From NCBI GenBank assembly GCA_020847985.1, contig JADLBC010000043.1:1-34039 (forward strand): a DNA stretch of 34,039 nucleotides, given 5' to 3'. Below the pieces are notes generated by a model that ran no database searches, was not told the origin of the DNA, and saw nothing but the letters and a program-made list of their open reading frames with translations. The stretch comes from Dehalococcoidia bacterium (lineage in GTDB: Bacteria; Chloroflexota; Dehalococcoidia; Tepidiformales; Tepidiformaceae). Position 1 is the first letter of the stretch. Each line of letters starts with the position of its first letter. Positions 7,018-15,747 of this stretch are shown here, piece by piece. The position numbers were made by a program, and so were the translations under genes.

Positions 7018-8166
7018 TCACAGCGCGGCGTAGACCATCGGCCGGTCCTGGCGGACGAGCCCCTTGAGTTCGAGGACCTGGAGCGTGGCGCTCACTTCGG
7101 CCACGGCCAGGCCGGAGGCGCGGCTCACTTCGTCGACGTGCCGCGGGCCTTCCTGGAGCCAGTGCAGCACGCGGCCCTCGCCTTCGTTCACGGGCGGGCG
7201 CGGCAGTGGGGAGGCCGAGCGCGCCGCCGCCGCCGCGGGTTGCCGGGCCGGTTCGCCGGGAAGCGGGAACTGGCCGGCCGCGCTCACGAGGTTGAGTTCT
7301 TCGCACAGCTGGCCCGGGGAGGCGACGAGCCGCGCCGTCTGTTCGCGGATGAGCTGGTTCGTGCCCGCGCTCTGGCGGGAGTAGATGGTGCCGGGGATGG
7401 CGAACACATCGCGCTGCTGTTCGAACGCCCAGTTCGCCGTGTGCAGCGCGCCGCTCCCTTCGCCCGCTTCGACGACGAGCGTGGCGCGTGCGAGCCCGGA
7501 GAGGATGCGGTTGCGGCGCGGGAAGTAGTCCGGGCGGGCGGGAATGCCGACGGGGTATTCGCTCACCAGGCAGCCGGCTTCGAGGATGCGGTTCGCGAGG
7601 CCGAGGTTTTCGCGCGGGTAGACCTGCTCGATGCCGCCGGCGAGGACGGCGACGGTGGGCACGCCCTGTTCGAGCGCGACGCGGTGGGCGATCGTGTCCA
7701 CGCCGCGCGCCAGCCCGCTGATGATGGCCACGCCCGCCCGCGCCACGGCCGTGCAGAACTCCTCGCATGCCTGGCGGCCGTAGGGCGTCACATGCCGGGT
7801 GCCCACCACGGCCAGGGCCTGCGCGAACTCGGGACCCTTCGTGCCACGGACGAACAGGACGGGCGGGCTCTGCGGGATGGAACGCAGGATGGCGGGGTAG
7901 GCCGGGTCGCGCCAGGTGAGGGCGCGGGCATCGTGCTTCGCCAGCAGGTCCAGTTCGCGGGCGGGGTCGAAGGTGGTGCGCGCCTTCTGAAAGGCACGGG
8001 CGAACTGGGCATCGAGGCCGGCGCGCACGAGTTCATCGGCCGCGGCATCCCAGGCTGCGGTGATGGTCCCAAAGTGGCCGAGCAGGAGAGCGAAGTTGCT
8101 GCTCCCGAGGCCCGCGCGGCGCAGGGCCAGCCACTGCGGGAGGTCGGAGGAGGTGGCGTCGCTCAT
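7018..8166 (-). CDS. dprA: DNA-processing protein DprA (natural transformation, RecA loader)
   Basis: A 382-aa protein. In transformable bacteria DprA binds incoming single-stranded DNA and loads RecA. The N-terminal SAM/HhH-like part (about 1-70) is followed by the extended Rossmann fold with VGTRHVTPYG (about 118-127), GLARGVDTIAH, GGIEQVYPREN, FPRRNRILSG and EAGEGSGALHTA. A Pro/Ala-rich linker at about 300-325 leads to a C-terminal winged-helix domain (EGRVLHWLQEGPRHVDEVSR onward). Length and domain order are normal for the family. ATG at 8166 has no Shine-Dalgarno, but TATAGT lies 9 nt upstream, indicating a very short or absent leader. Other competence genes are not in this window. Confidence 0.95.
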   Translation of the reverse strand: MSDATSSDLPQWLALRRAGLGSSNFALLLGHFGTITAAWDAAADELVRAGLDAQFARAFQKARTTFDPARELDLLAKHDARALTWRDPAYPAILRSIPQSPPVLFVRGTKGPEFAQALAVVGTRHVTPYGRQACEEFCTAVARAGVAIISGLARGVDTIAHRVALEQGVPTVAVLAGGIEQVYPRENLGLANRILEAGCLVSEYPVGIPARPDYFPRRNRILSGLARATLVVEAGEGSGALHTANWAFEQQRDVFAIPGTIYSRQSAGTNQLIREQTARLVASPGQLCEELNLVSAAGQFPLPGEPARQPAAAAARSASPLPRPPVNEGEGRVLHWLQEGPRHVDEVSRASGLAVAEVSATLQVLELKGLVRQDRPMVYAAL

Positions 8167-8175
8167 GGAACCCGC

Positions 8176-8181
8176 ACTATA
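8176..8181 (-). promoter_or_regulatory. -10 element (TATAGT) for dprA
   Basis: TATAGT on the minus strand ends 9 nt before the dprA ATG, in the 42-nt gap after the CorC-like gene. It would place the start of transcription within about 3 nt of the ATG. No convincing -35 was found. Confidence 0.55.
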
Positions 8182-8208
8182 ACGAACGCGGCCGCCGCGA
8201 TGGCAGCC

Positions 8209-9465
8209 TCAGCCTTCGCGGGCGCCGGCGGGCTCGCGGGCGATGCGCAGGCGGCGGACGCGGCGGCCCGACATGCTGAGCACGCGCATCGTCAGCCCAT
8301 CGACGCGTACCTCGTCGCCGACGGCGGGCAGGCGCCCGAGTTCGTGGATGAGGAAGCCGCCGACGGTGTCGAAGTCGTCGGATTCGACGTCGTAATCGAA
8401 AAGCTCGTGCAAGACGCCGGTGGTGGTGCCGGCATCGAGCACGACCTCATCGTCCGAGATCTGTTCGAGGCCGGGGCGGGCGATGTCGTATTCGTCCTCG
8501 ATCTCGCCGACGATCTCCTCCAGCAGGTCCTCGATGGTGACGAGGCCGGCGGTGCCGCCGTATTCATCGACGACGATCGCCATGTGCTGGCGCGTGGCGC
8601 GCATCTCCGAGAGGAGCTGGTCCAGCCGCTTCGATTCGGGGATGAAGGTGGGCTCGCGGAGGAGGTCGGCGAGGGAACGTGCGGGGCCGGCGTTGGTGAC
8701 CGCGCGCAGGAGGTCCTTGGCGTAGACGATGCCGGTGATGTCGTCGATGTTCTCGCGATAGATGGGGACGCGGGAATAGCCGCGTTCGTTGACGAGGCTG
8801 ACGATCTCGGCGATGGGGGCTTCGATATCGGCGGCGGCGATGTCGATGCGCGGGATCATGATCTCGCGCGCGGTCTTGTCCTCGAGGGCGATGACGCCGC
8901 GAATCATGCGCTGTTCCTGCTCCTCGACACCGCCTGCCGCTTCTTCCCGTTCGATGACGCTCAGGATGTCGTCCTGGCGGCGCGGGGTGACGAAGGTGAT
9001 GAAGCGCGCGGCCACGCGCGCCGGCAGCGACAACAGGAACGCGGGCACCCCGAAGACCAGGCGCGCCGCCCGCACCACGCCCGCGAGCGACACCGCCGCA
9101 TACTCCGGCGAACGCGAGGCGAGGCGCCCGACGGTCATTTCGATGAGAGCGACGTAGCCGCCGCCGAGCACACCCGCCGCGAGCACGGAGCGCAAGCCAT
9201 CCCACTGCTCGGCCGCCGTCGCGACGAAGGAAGAGACGATGAGGGCCGCGAAGAGGACGCGGCCCGTGGTGAGCGCACCGAGGAACTCGCGTGGTTGTTC
9301 GACGGAGGTCACGAGGCTCCGGGCGCGGGCATCGCCGCGGGCGGCGGCTGCGCGAATGCGGACGTCGCTGGCCCGTTCGAGGGCCGTCTCGGCCGCCGCG
9401 ACCATGCCGAGCACGGCGGAGGCGGGAAGCACGACCAGCAGCGCGATGAGTAAGTTCGCGTCCAT
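8209..9465 (-). CDS. CorC/HlyC-family transporter-associated protein (DUF21-CBS-CorC_C)
   Basis: A 418-aa membrane protein. A DUF21/CNNM-type domain with three or four helices spans about residues 1-165 (first helix [16 protein letters not shown]). It is followed by a CBS pair at about 195-330 ([58 protein letters not shown]). A CorC/HlyC C-terminal domain ends in the [17 protein letters not shown] segment. Related proteins are Mg2+/Co2+ efflux or regulatory proteins; the old 'hemolysin' name is misleading. ATG at 9465 lies 3 nt after the glmU stop, so it is co-transcribed with glmU. Confidence 0.9.
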   Translation of the reverse strand: MDANLLIALLVVLPASAVLGMVAAAETALERASDVRIRAAAARGDARARSLVTSVEQPREFLGALTTGRVLFAALIVSSFVATAAEQWDGLRSVLAAGVLGGGYVALIEMTVGRLASRSPEYAAVSLAGVVRAARLVFGVPAFLLSLPARVAARFITFVTPRRQDDILSVIEREEAAGGVEEQEQRMIRGVIALEDKTAREIMIPRIDIAAADIEAPIAEIVSLVNERGYSRVPIYRENIDDITGIVYAKDLLRAVTNAGPARSLADLLREPTFIPESKRLDQLLSEMRATRQHMAIVVDEYGGTAGLVTIEDLLEEIVGEIEDEYDIARPGLEQISDDEVVLDAGTTTGVLHELFDYDVESDDFDTVGGFLIHELGRLPAVGDEVRVDGLTMRVLSMSGRRVRRLRIAREPAGAREG

Positions 9466-9468
9466 CGC

Positions 9469-10821
9469 TCAGGACTCCGGGGGAGCCGTGCGAATGATGC
9501 GCGCGGGCACGCCGACGGCGAGGGCGCCCGGTGGGAGGTCCTCGCGCAGGACGGCGCCGGCGCCGGTGCGGGCGTGCGCGCCGAAGGTGACCGGGGCCAC
9601 CAGCATGGTGTCGCAGGCCACGAAGGCGCCTTCGCCGATGACGGTGGGGTGCTTGTTCACGCCGTCGTAGTTGCAGGTGATGACGCCCGCGGCGATGTTC
9701 GCGCCATCGCCGACGGTGGCGTCGCCGAGGTAGCTGAAGTGGTGCATCTTCACGTCGCGCCCGAGCGTGCTGCGGTTCACCTCGGCGTAATTCCCCAGGT
9801 GGCAGCCGTCGCCGATGGTGCTGTTGCCGCGGACGTGGGAGAACGGCCCCAGGTGCACGCGGTCGCCGATGCGGGACTCCTCGACGACGGACTGGGCGAC
9901 TTCGGAATCGCGGCCGACGGTGGCGTTGCGGAGGCTGCTCGCGGGGCCGATGACGCTGTTTTCGCCGACGGACGTCTCGCCGCGCAGATACGTGTTCGGG
10001 AGCACGGTGACGTCCTGGCCGAGGCGGACGGTGGCATCGATGTAAGTCGTCGCCGGGTCGGCGATGGTGACGCCCGCGAGCATGTGTTCGCGCAGAAGGC
10101 GCTGGCGCATGCGCCGCTCGGCCTCCGCGAGCTTCACGCGGTCGTCCACGCCGAGCGCTTCCTCCGGGTCGGCCGGGATGGTGGCGGCGGGTGTGCCCTC
10201 TTCGTGCGCGAAATCGGCGAGGAGCGTGAGGTAGCGTTCGTTCTTCGCGCTCAGGGGCACCCGGTCGAGCCGGTCCCAGAGCCAGGCGGCGGAGAAGGCG
10301 TACTGGCCCCAGTTGATCTCGGCGGCGCCGGCGCGGCCCGGGTCGTCGGCGAGCTGGACGATGCCCATGACGGCGCCATCGCGGGTATCGCCTTCGCGGC
10401 GGACACGGCCGAGAGCGAGGCCATCGGGCACCCATTGGGTGGTGAACGCCATGGCGCCTTCGCCCAGCGCGGCCAGCAGCCGCCCGAGCGTGGCCGCCGA
10501 GACGAGGGGCTCATCGCCGTTGAGGACGAGAACCGGGTTGCAGCCGCGCATCGCCTCGCGGCAACGGTCGACGGCGCCGCCCGTGCCATCGAGCACGTCC
10601 TGTTCGACGAAGGTGACATCGGGGGCGGCAGCGGCTTCCCGCACCCGTTCGCCGCCGTGGCCGATGACGACCGCGATGCGCGCGGGGCCCAGGGCGCGCG
10701 CCGCATCCAGGATGTGAAGGAGCATGGGCTTGCCGCAGACGGGGTGGAGGACCTTGGGAAGCGACGAGCGCATCCGCGTGCCCTGGCCGGCGGCGAGCAC
10801 AATCACGCCGGGCGCGCTCAC
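9469..10821 (-). CDS. glmU: Bifunctional GlcNAc-1-P uridyltransferase / GlcN-1-P acetyltransferase
   Basis: A 450-aa enzyme making UDP-GlcNAc for peptidoglycan and other glycans. The N-terminal pyrophosphorylase domain opens VIVLAAGQGTRMRSSLPKVL and has the NGDEPL metal-site region. The C-terminal left-handed beta-helix has the acetyltransferase motifs HHFSYLGDATVG, NYDGVNKHPTVIG and the closing GVPARI. The GTG at 10821 is chosen because it is preceded at 6 nt by GGAGGG and matches the conserved N-terminus. An upstream extension in frame would be unlike the family. It heads the minus-strand run; the CorC-like gene begins 3 nt after the stop. Confidence 0.96.
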   Translation of the reverse strand: MSAPGVIVLAAGQGTRMRSSLPKVLHPVCGKPMLLHILDAARALGPARIAVVIGHGGERVREAAAAPDVTFVEQDVLDGTGGAVDRCREAMRGCNPVLVLNGDEPLVSAATLGRLLAALGEGAMAFTTQWVPDGLALGRVRREGDTRDGAVMGIVQLADDPGRAGAAEINWGQYAFSAAWLWDRLDRVPLSAKNERYLTLLADFAHEEGTPAATIPADPEEALGVDDRVKLAEAERRMRQRLLREHMLAGVTIADPATTYIDATVRLGQDVTVLPNTYLRGETSVGENSVIGPASSLRNATVGRDSEVAQSVVEESRIGDRVHLGPFSHVRGNSTIGDGCHLGNYAEVNRSTLGRDVKMHHFSYLGDATVGDGANIAAGVITCNYDGVNKHPTVIGEGAFVACDTMLVAPVTFGAHARTGAGAVLREDLPPGALAVGVPARIIRTAPPES

Positions 10822-11001
10822 CGCGAGCCCTCCGCTCGGGGGCGAATGCTGACGCGGCGTTCGGGAGGTTCGGTTTCCGTGCGCATAACGGACGCAACCA
10901 CGTCCGCGGCTGATCATCCCCGTGCGCGGGAAGGGCTGTCAAGCGTGCCCGCGGCGAGCCGTGGCGGAGGCCCCCACGGGATGCTTGGGCGAGCGGCGTA
11001 G

Positions 11002-11007
11002 TAGCAT
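11002..11007 (+). promoter_or_regulatory. Possible -10 element (TAGCAT) for alaS operon
   Basis: TAGCAT lies 12 nt before the alaS ATG in the 198-bp divergent spacer between glmU and alaS. No Shine-Dalgarno precedes the ATG, so a leader of about 5 nt is plausible. No matching -35 was found. The rest of the spacer has no ORF, RNA gene or T-box-like leader that I can recognise. Confidence 0.4.
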
Positions 11008-11019
11008 GCGGGGACAGCT

Positions 11020-13731
11020 ATGACGAACCCGCCCCACACTTCCGACGAGATTCGCGAAGCGTATCTGCGCTTCTTCCAGGAACGCGGCCACGCGCTGCTG
11101 CCCGGTTGGCCGCTGGTGCCCATCGGTGACCCCACGTCGCTGTTCACGAGCGCCGGCATGCAGCAGTTCAAGCCCGTCTTCATGGGCGAACAGGATGCCC
11201 CCGGTCCCCGCGCCACCACCGTCCAGCGATGCTTCCGGACGACGGACATCGAGGAAGTTGGCGACTTCAGCCACTGCACCGCCTTCGAGATGCTGGGGAA
11301 CTTCAGCTTCGGGGACTACTTCAAAAAGGGCGCGATCGAGTTCGCGTGGGAGCTGCTCACGGCCGTCTACGGCATCCCCGTGGAACGCCTGCACGTGACC
11401 ATCTTCCTCGACGACGACGAATCGCACGGCCACTGGCGCGCGGTGGGCATGCCCGAGGACCACATTCACCGCCGCGACGAGGACCTGAACTACTGGTTCA
11501 GCTTTCCCAAGGACACGCCCGGCGCGAGCGGCCCCTGCGGCCCCGACAGCGAGATCTACTTCGACTTCCACCCGGACAGGGGGACGGCGGGCGCCGCACT
11601 CCAGGTGGATGCGCAGGGCAACCCCACCGGCGGCGTCGGCTACGACGACGAGCGCTTCCTCGAAATCTGGAACCTCGTCTTCATGCAGCTCTACCAGCGG
11701 CCCGACGGCACGCGCGTGGAGCTTCCGAAGCAGAACATCGACACCGGCAGCGGCCTCGAGCGGGTGGCCTGCGTCCTCCAGGGCAAGCGCTCGGTGTTCG
11801 AAACCGACATCTTCCTGCCCATCCTCACGGAGGCGGCGAACGTCCTGGGGTATGACTACTTCAGCGGCGACCTGCACTCGCACGAGGCCTACGTCGTACG
11901 CGCGATGAGCGAGCACTGCCGGGCCGCGACGATGCTCATCGCCGATGGCGTGGTGCCTTCGAACGAAGGGCGCGGGTATATCCTTCGCCGCGTCGTGCGG
12001 CGCGCCATCTACCTCGCGCGGCGAGCGGGTGTGAAGGAGATTTTCACGCCCCGGCTGGCGGATGCCGCCATCGGCAAGCTGCGCGGCGCCTACCCGCACA
12101 TCGCCGAAAGCCGCGAATTCATCGCCCGCGCCCTTCGCACCGAGGAGGAGCGCTTCGTGCGAACGCTGGAGGCGGGGACCCATCGCCTGGAAGCGCTGCT
12201 CGACCGGCTCGAAGGGCAGGCGGCGGTGCCCGGCGACGAAGCGTTCCTGCTCTACGACACCTTCGGCTTCCCCGTGGAGCTGACGCGCGAAATCGCCGCC
12301 GCCCGCGGCTTCACGCTCGATGACGGCGGCTTCGAGGCGGCCATGCAGGAGCAGCGCCGCCGTTCGCGCGAGCACGGCCAGTTCCTCAAGGGCGAGCCTT
12401 CGCCCCTGCTCCGGCAGATTGGCGAGGAGCATTCGGCGTTCGTCGGCTACAGCCGCGTGGATGCCGATGCGAACGTCGTCGCGATCCTCAAGGATGGGGC
12501 GCTCGCGGAGCTTGCCGGCACGGGCGAACGCGCGGAGATCGTGCTCGACACCACCCCCTTCTACCCCGAAGGCGGCGGCCAGGCCGGCGACCACGGCACC
12601 ATCCGCACCGCGAGTGGCGTCTTCGCCGTCGAGGACACGCAGAGCACGGGCGGCGCCATCGTCCATCGCGGGCGGGTGACCGAAGGCGCCATCCGCGTGG
12701 CCGAAGCCGCCGAGGCGCTCGTCGACCACGCCTACCGCACGGGTTCGGCGCGCAATCACACGGGCACGCACCTCCTGCACGCCACGCTCCGGCGCATGCT
12801 CGGCAGCCATGTGCGCCAGCAGGGATCGCTCGTCACGCCCGACCGCCTGCGGTTCGACTTCACCCACCTCGAGCAGGTCCCGCGCGAGCTGCTCAACGAA
12901 GTCCAGCAGGTGGCGAACGCGAAGGTGCGCGACGACCTCGAAGTCGCGTGGCGGCGAACGAGCTACCGTGCGGCCGTCGATGGCGGCGCGCTCGCGTTCT
13001 TTGGCGACAAATACGGCAGCGAAGTGCGCGTGGTGGAGATTCGCGACACGGACGGCCTCTTCAGCGCCGAGCTTTGCGGCGGCACGCATGTGCACCGCAC
13101 GGGCGAACTGGGGTTCGTGCACATCCTGCGCGAATCGGCCGTGGCCGCGGGCACGCGGCGCATCGAGGCGATGACCGGCCGCGCCGCCGAGGCCCACCTC
13201 CTCGAACAGCAGGACCGCCTCGCCCGCCTCGCCGAGCGCCTTTCGACCACCCCCGCCGACCTCGAAGAGCGCGTCGAGGCGCTGCAGGCGGAGGTGGAAC
13301 GGCTGCGCCGCCAGAGCGAGCAGCTCGCGCGGCTGCAGGCGGGCGCCGTGGCCGAGGGGCTCATCGAAGGCGCCGCCAGCATGGGCGATGCCCGGCTCAT
13401 CGTGGCGAAGGTCGATATCGGGTCGCACGACGCCCTGAAGGACGTGGCCGACCGCGTGCGGGAGCGGCTGAAGCCATCGCTGCTGGTGCTCGCCGCGGTG
13501 ATTGATGGCAAGCCCGCGTTCCTCGCCGCGGCCACGGCGGACCTCGTCGCGGGCGGGGTGCACGCGGGGACTATCGTGCGCGAAGTGGCGAAGGCCGGCG
13601 GCGGCGGCGGCGGCGGCCGGCCGGATATGGCCCAGGCCGGCGCGAAGGACACCTCGCTCATCGATGCGGCCCTCGCCGCCGGGCGCCGCGCCGCCACCGA
13701 AGCGCTCGAACGGAGCACCGCCCGGAGTTAG
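11020..13731 (+). CDS. alaS: Alanyl-tRNA synthetase
   Basis: A 903-aa class II synthetase that charges tRNA-Ala. The catalytic core starts DEIREAYLRFFQERGH with motif 1/2 region RCFRTTDIEEVG and FEMLGNFSFGDYFK. The editing domain has the zinc ligands NHTGTHLLH and CGGTHVHRTGELG. The coiled-coil region at about 735-785 (LEERVEALQAEVERLRRQ) leads to the DHHA1 C-Ala domain ending in a Gly-run and RPDMAQAG. Length and order are normal. It heads a plus-strand operon; the next gene begins 17 nt after the stop. Confidence 0.98.
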   Translation: MTNPPHTSDEIREAYLRFFQERGHALLPGWPLVPIGDPTSLFTSAGMQQFKPVFMGEQDAPGPRATTVQRCFRTTDIEEVGDFSHCTAFEMLGNFSFGDYFKKGAIEFAWELLTAVYGIPVERLHVTIFLDDDESHGHWRAVGMPEDHIHRRDEDLNYWFSFPKDTPGASGPCGPDSEIYFDFHPDRGTAGAALQVDAQGNPTGGVGYDDERFLEIWNLVFMQLYQRPDGTRVELPKQNIDTGSGLERVACVLQGKRSVFETDIFLPILTEAANVLGYDYFSGDLHSHEAYVVRAMSEHCRAATMLIADGVVPSNEGRGYILRRVVRRAIYLARRAGVKEIFTPRLADAAIGKLRGAYPHIAESREFIARALRTEEERFVRTLEAGTHRLEALLDRLEGQAAVPGDEAFLLYDTFGFPVELTREIAAARGFTLDDGGFEAAMQEQRRRSREHGQFLKGEPSPLLRQIGEEHSAFVGYSRVDADANVVAILKDGALAELAGTGERAEIVLDTTPFYPEGGGQAGDHGTIRTASGVFAVEDTQSTGGAIVHRGRVTEGAIRVAEAAEALVDHAYRTGSARNHTGTHLLHATLRRMLGSHVRQQGSLVTPDRLRFDFTHLEQVPRELLNEVQQVANAKVRDDLEVAWRRTSYRAAVDGGALAFFGDKYGSEVRVVEIRDTDGLFSAELCGGTHVHRTGELGFVHILRESAVAAGTRRIEAMTGRAAEAHLLEQQDRLARLAERLSTTPADLEERVEALQAEVERLRRQSEQLARLQAGAVAEGLIEGAASMGDARLIVAKVDIGSHDALKDVADRVRERLKPSLLVLAAVIDGKPAFLAAATADLVAGGVHAGTIVREVAKAGGGGGGGRPDMAQAGAKDTSLIDAALAAGRRAATEALERSTARS

Positions 13732-13748
13732 CCCGCCAGGAGGAGCCA

Positions 13749-15353
13749 GTGAGCGACCTGCCCCCCGATTACGACCCCTCCGGCGACCGCGAGGACGACG
13801 AGGAGGAGCCGCTGGAGGAAGGCCTCGCGAGCGTGATTCTGGTGGACCCGCGCGACGATGTCGCCGCCATCTGCGGCCGCGTCGATACCGCGCCGACGTT
13901 CGCCGTCGTGGTGCACGCGCCCAAGGGGAACCGCCAGCTCAGCACCGAACTGGGCATCCGGCGCCTGGCCCGGCACGCCGAGGACAGCGGCAAGGTGGTG
14001 GCGATCGCCACGCGCAGCGGGTCGCTGAAGAGCCGCGCGCGCATGGCCCGCCTCCCCGTCGCGCGCAAACCGGAAGGCATCCGCTGGGATTCGGCCGGGC
14101 GGCGTTCGCTTGGCGCCGGGCGGGCACGCATCTATCTGCCCGCACTCGGGGGGGCGCTGCAGGTGCTCGTGCTGGTGCTCGTCGCGGGCGGCTTCCTCGC
14201 GCTCGCGGCGACGGTGGCGCCCTCCGCGAAGGTCGAGGCCATACCCCCCGCGGAGACGCTCACGCGGACCGTGCAGGTGACGGCTTCGCCCGGGCGCAAG
14301 GACGCCGACCTCGCGAAGCGCGAACTGCCCGCGCGCACGGTCACGGAGACGCAGCGCGTGACGCTCGCCGTGCCCGCGACGGGGAAGGTGCTCGTGGGGA
14401 CGGCGCCCGCGCGGGTGGGTGTTTCGATCACGAACCCGGGGGCCCAGCCCGTGACACTTCCGGCCGGCACCGTGCTGCTCGCCGTGCCCGATAGCCAGCC
14501 CTTCGAAACCGACGCCGAGACCACGGTGCCGGCGGGAGGAGCGATCGCCGTCCAGGCCACGGCCGCGCGCCCGGGTGCGAAGGGGAACGTGCCCGCGGGC
14601 GCCATCAACGGCTGGCAGGAAGCGCGCTTCAAGACGCTCGCGGTGTCCAATGCCGCGCCCGCCGCGGGGGGCGCCGACGAAGAGCGCAAGGCCGTGGACG
14701 CCGCCGATGTGATCGCCATCCGGGCCATCGCCAACGGGCTCGACAAGACCGACGTGCTGCGATCGCGGGTGGTCGCCGCGCGCCCGAACGACGCCGTCTT
14801 CGTGGGAACGGCGAGCACGACCGTGGCGGCGAAGGAGCCATCGCCGGCGGTGGGCATGCCCGCGGAGATGCTGCTCATGGATGTGGATGTGACGGTGAGC
14901 GCGCTCGCCGTGCCCGCCGATGTGGTCCAGCGGCTGGCCGAGGCCGTGCTGCTCGAAGGGCAGGGCGAAGGCGAACTGCTCCCGGGCACCGTTCGCGCGA
15001 AGGAGACGGGCGCGCGCCAGATCAACGCCGACGACAACACCGTGCGCACGTCGCTGGAGGTATCGGGGCAGTTCGCGCGGGGGGTGACACACGCGGCGGT
15101 GCGGGAAGCGGTGAAAGGCAAGGAGCCGGGAAGCGCGAAATCGACCCTCGCGGAGCGGTATGGTATTCAGGAGGCGAAGGTCCGCGTCACGCCGTCATGG
15201 GCGCCGTGGGTTCCGCGATTCGGGTTCCGCATTACGGTGACACTGCGGGAATCGGCGGAGGAGCCCCGGGGGAGCAGCGCACCCGCCACCGCCAATGCCG
15301 CAGTCCCAACCCCCACCACCGCCGCCGCGACACCCGCGAATCCTCGCCCTTGA
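13749..15353 (+). CDS. Membrane-anchored baseplate-J/gp47-like protein
   Basis: A 534-aa protein. Residues 1-24 are acidic. Residues 27-110 form a Rossmann-like cytoplasmic domain (SVILVDPRDDVAAICGRV, then RRLARHAEDSGKVVAIATRSG), a pattern I recall from Chloroflexota proteins of this family. One transmembrane helix lies at about 130-156. The rest is an extracytoplasmic, beta-rich region with repeated valine-rich strands (VTLPAGTVLLAV, VPAGGAIAVQATA, KGNVPAGAIN) that resembles the Baseplate_J fold, ending in a Pro/Thr/Ala-rich tail. GTG at 13749 has an AGGAG site 6-8 nt upstream. The last 59 nt overlap ruvX. There are no other phage genes nearby, so this looks like a resident envelope protein rather than a prophage remnant. 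Function unknown. Confidence 0.8.
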   Translation: MSDLPPDYDPSGDREDDEEEPLEEGLASVILVDPRDDVAAICGRVDTAPTFAVVVHAPKGNRQLSTELGIRRLARHAEDSGKVVAIATRSGSLKSRARMARLPVARKPEGIRWDSAGRRSLGAGRARIYLPALGGALQVLVLVLVAGGFLALAATVAPSAKVEAIPPAETLTRTVQVTASPGRKDADLAKRELPARTVTETQRVTLAVPATGKVLVGTAPARVGVSITNPGAQPVTLPAGTVLLAVPDSQPFETDAETTVPAGGAIAVQATAARPGAKGNVPAGAINGWQEARFKTLAVSNAAPAAGGADEERKAVDAADVIAIRAIANGLDKTDVLRSRVVAARPNDAVFVGTASTTVAAKEPSPAVGMPAEMLLMDVDVTVSALAVPADVVQRLAEAVLLEGQGEGELLPGTVRAKETGARQINADDNTVRTSLEVSGQFARGVTHAAVREAVKGKEPGSAKSTLAERYGIQEAKVRVTPSWAPWVPRFGFRITVTLRESAEEPRGSSAPATANAAVPTPTTAAATPANPRP

Positions 15354-15747
15354 CCCGGGCGAACGGCGCACGGGCGTCGCGATCAGCGACGAACTCGGCA
15401 TGTTCGCCCATCCCCGCCCGGCGATCGTGGCAACGACGCGGGAGGCGGCCATCGCGGCGGCCGTGCGCATCGCCGCGGACGAAGGCGTGACCGAGATCGT
15501 CGTCGGCCTGCCGCTGACCATGGCGGGGGGCGAATCGGAGCAGACGCGGAGCGCGCGCGCCTTCGCCCTCGGGCTGCGCGCACTCGTGGCCGTCCCCGTG
15601 ACGCCGTGGGACGAACGGCTTTCGAGCAAGGAAGCAGCCCGTGCCGGCGCCGGCCAGGGGAAGCGGCGCGACGGGTCGCTGGATTCGGCGGCCGCCGCCG
15701 TGGTGCTGCAGGCCGTGCTCGACGCGCGCCGGGGTGCGAGCCGGTGA
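15295..15747 (+). CDS. ruvX: Putative pre-16S rRNA nuclease / Holliday junction resolvase RuvX (YqgF)
   Basis: A 150-aa RNase-H-fold protein. Strand 1 carries the catalytic Asp in RILALDPGERRTGVAISDE (about 15-33). The VVGLPLTMAGGES loop follows, and the C-terminal motif WDERLSSKEA and final Asp in GSLDSAAAAVVLQ complete the active site. YqgF proteins process the 5' end of pre-16S rRNA in E. coli; resolvase activity is debated. The ATG at 15295 lies inside the upstream gene (59-nt overlap) and gives a Pro-rich N-terminus. A later start is possible but no better codon lies before RILALD. The stop overlaps the mltG start. Confidence 0.93.
   Translation: MPQSQPPPPPPRHPRILALDPGERRTGVAISDELGMFAHPRPAIVATTREAAIAAAVRIAADEGVTEIVVGLPLTMAGGESEQTRSARAFALGLRALVAVPVTPWDERLSSKEAARAGAGQGKRRDGSLDSAAAAVVLQAVLDARRGASR

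Noticed and set aside
10939..13563. Very long open frame (about 874 codons) antisense to alaS
   Set aside because: High-GC coding with G/C third positions leaves the opposite frame open; its sequence is low-complexity Arg/Ala/Gly-rich, while alaS has full family motifs.
13749..15353. Prophage remnant (baseplate protein)
   Set aside because: No integrase, capsid, tail or lysis genes nearby; neighbours are housekeeping and the operon is continuous.
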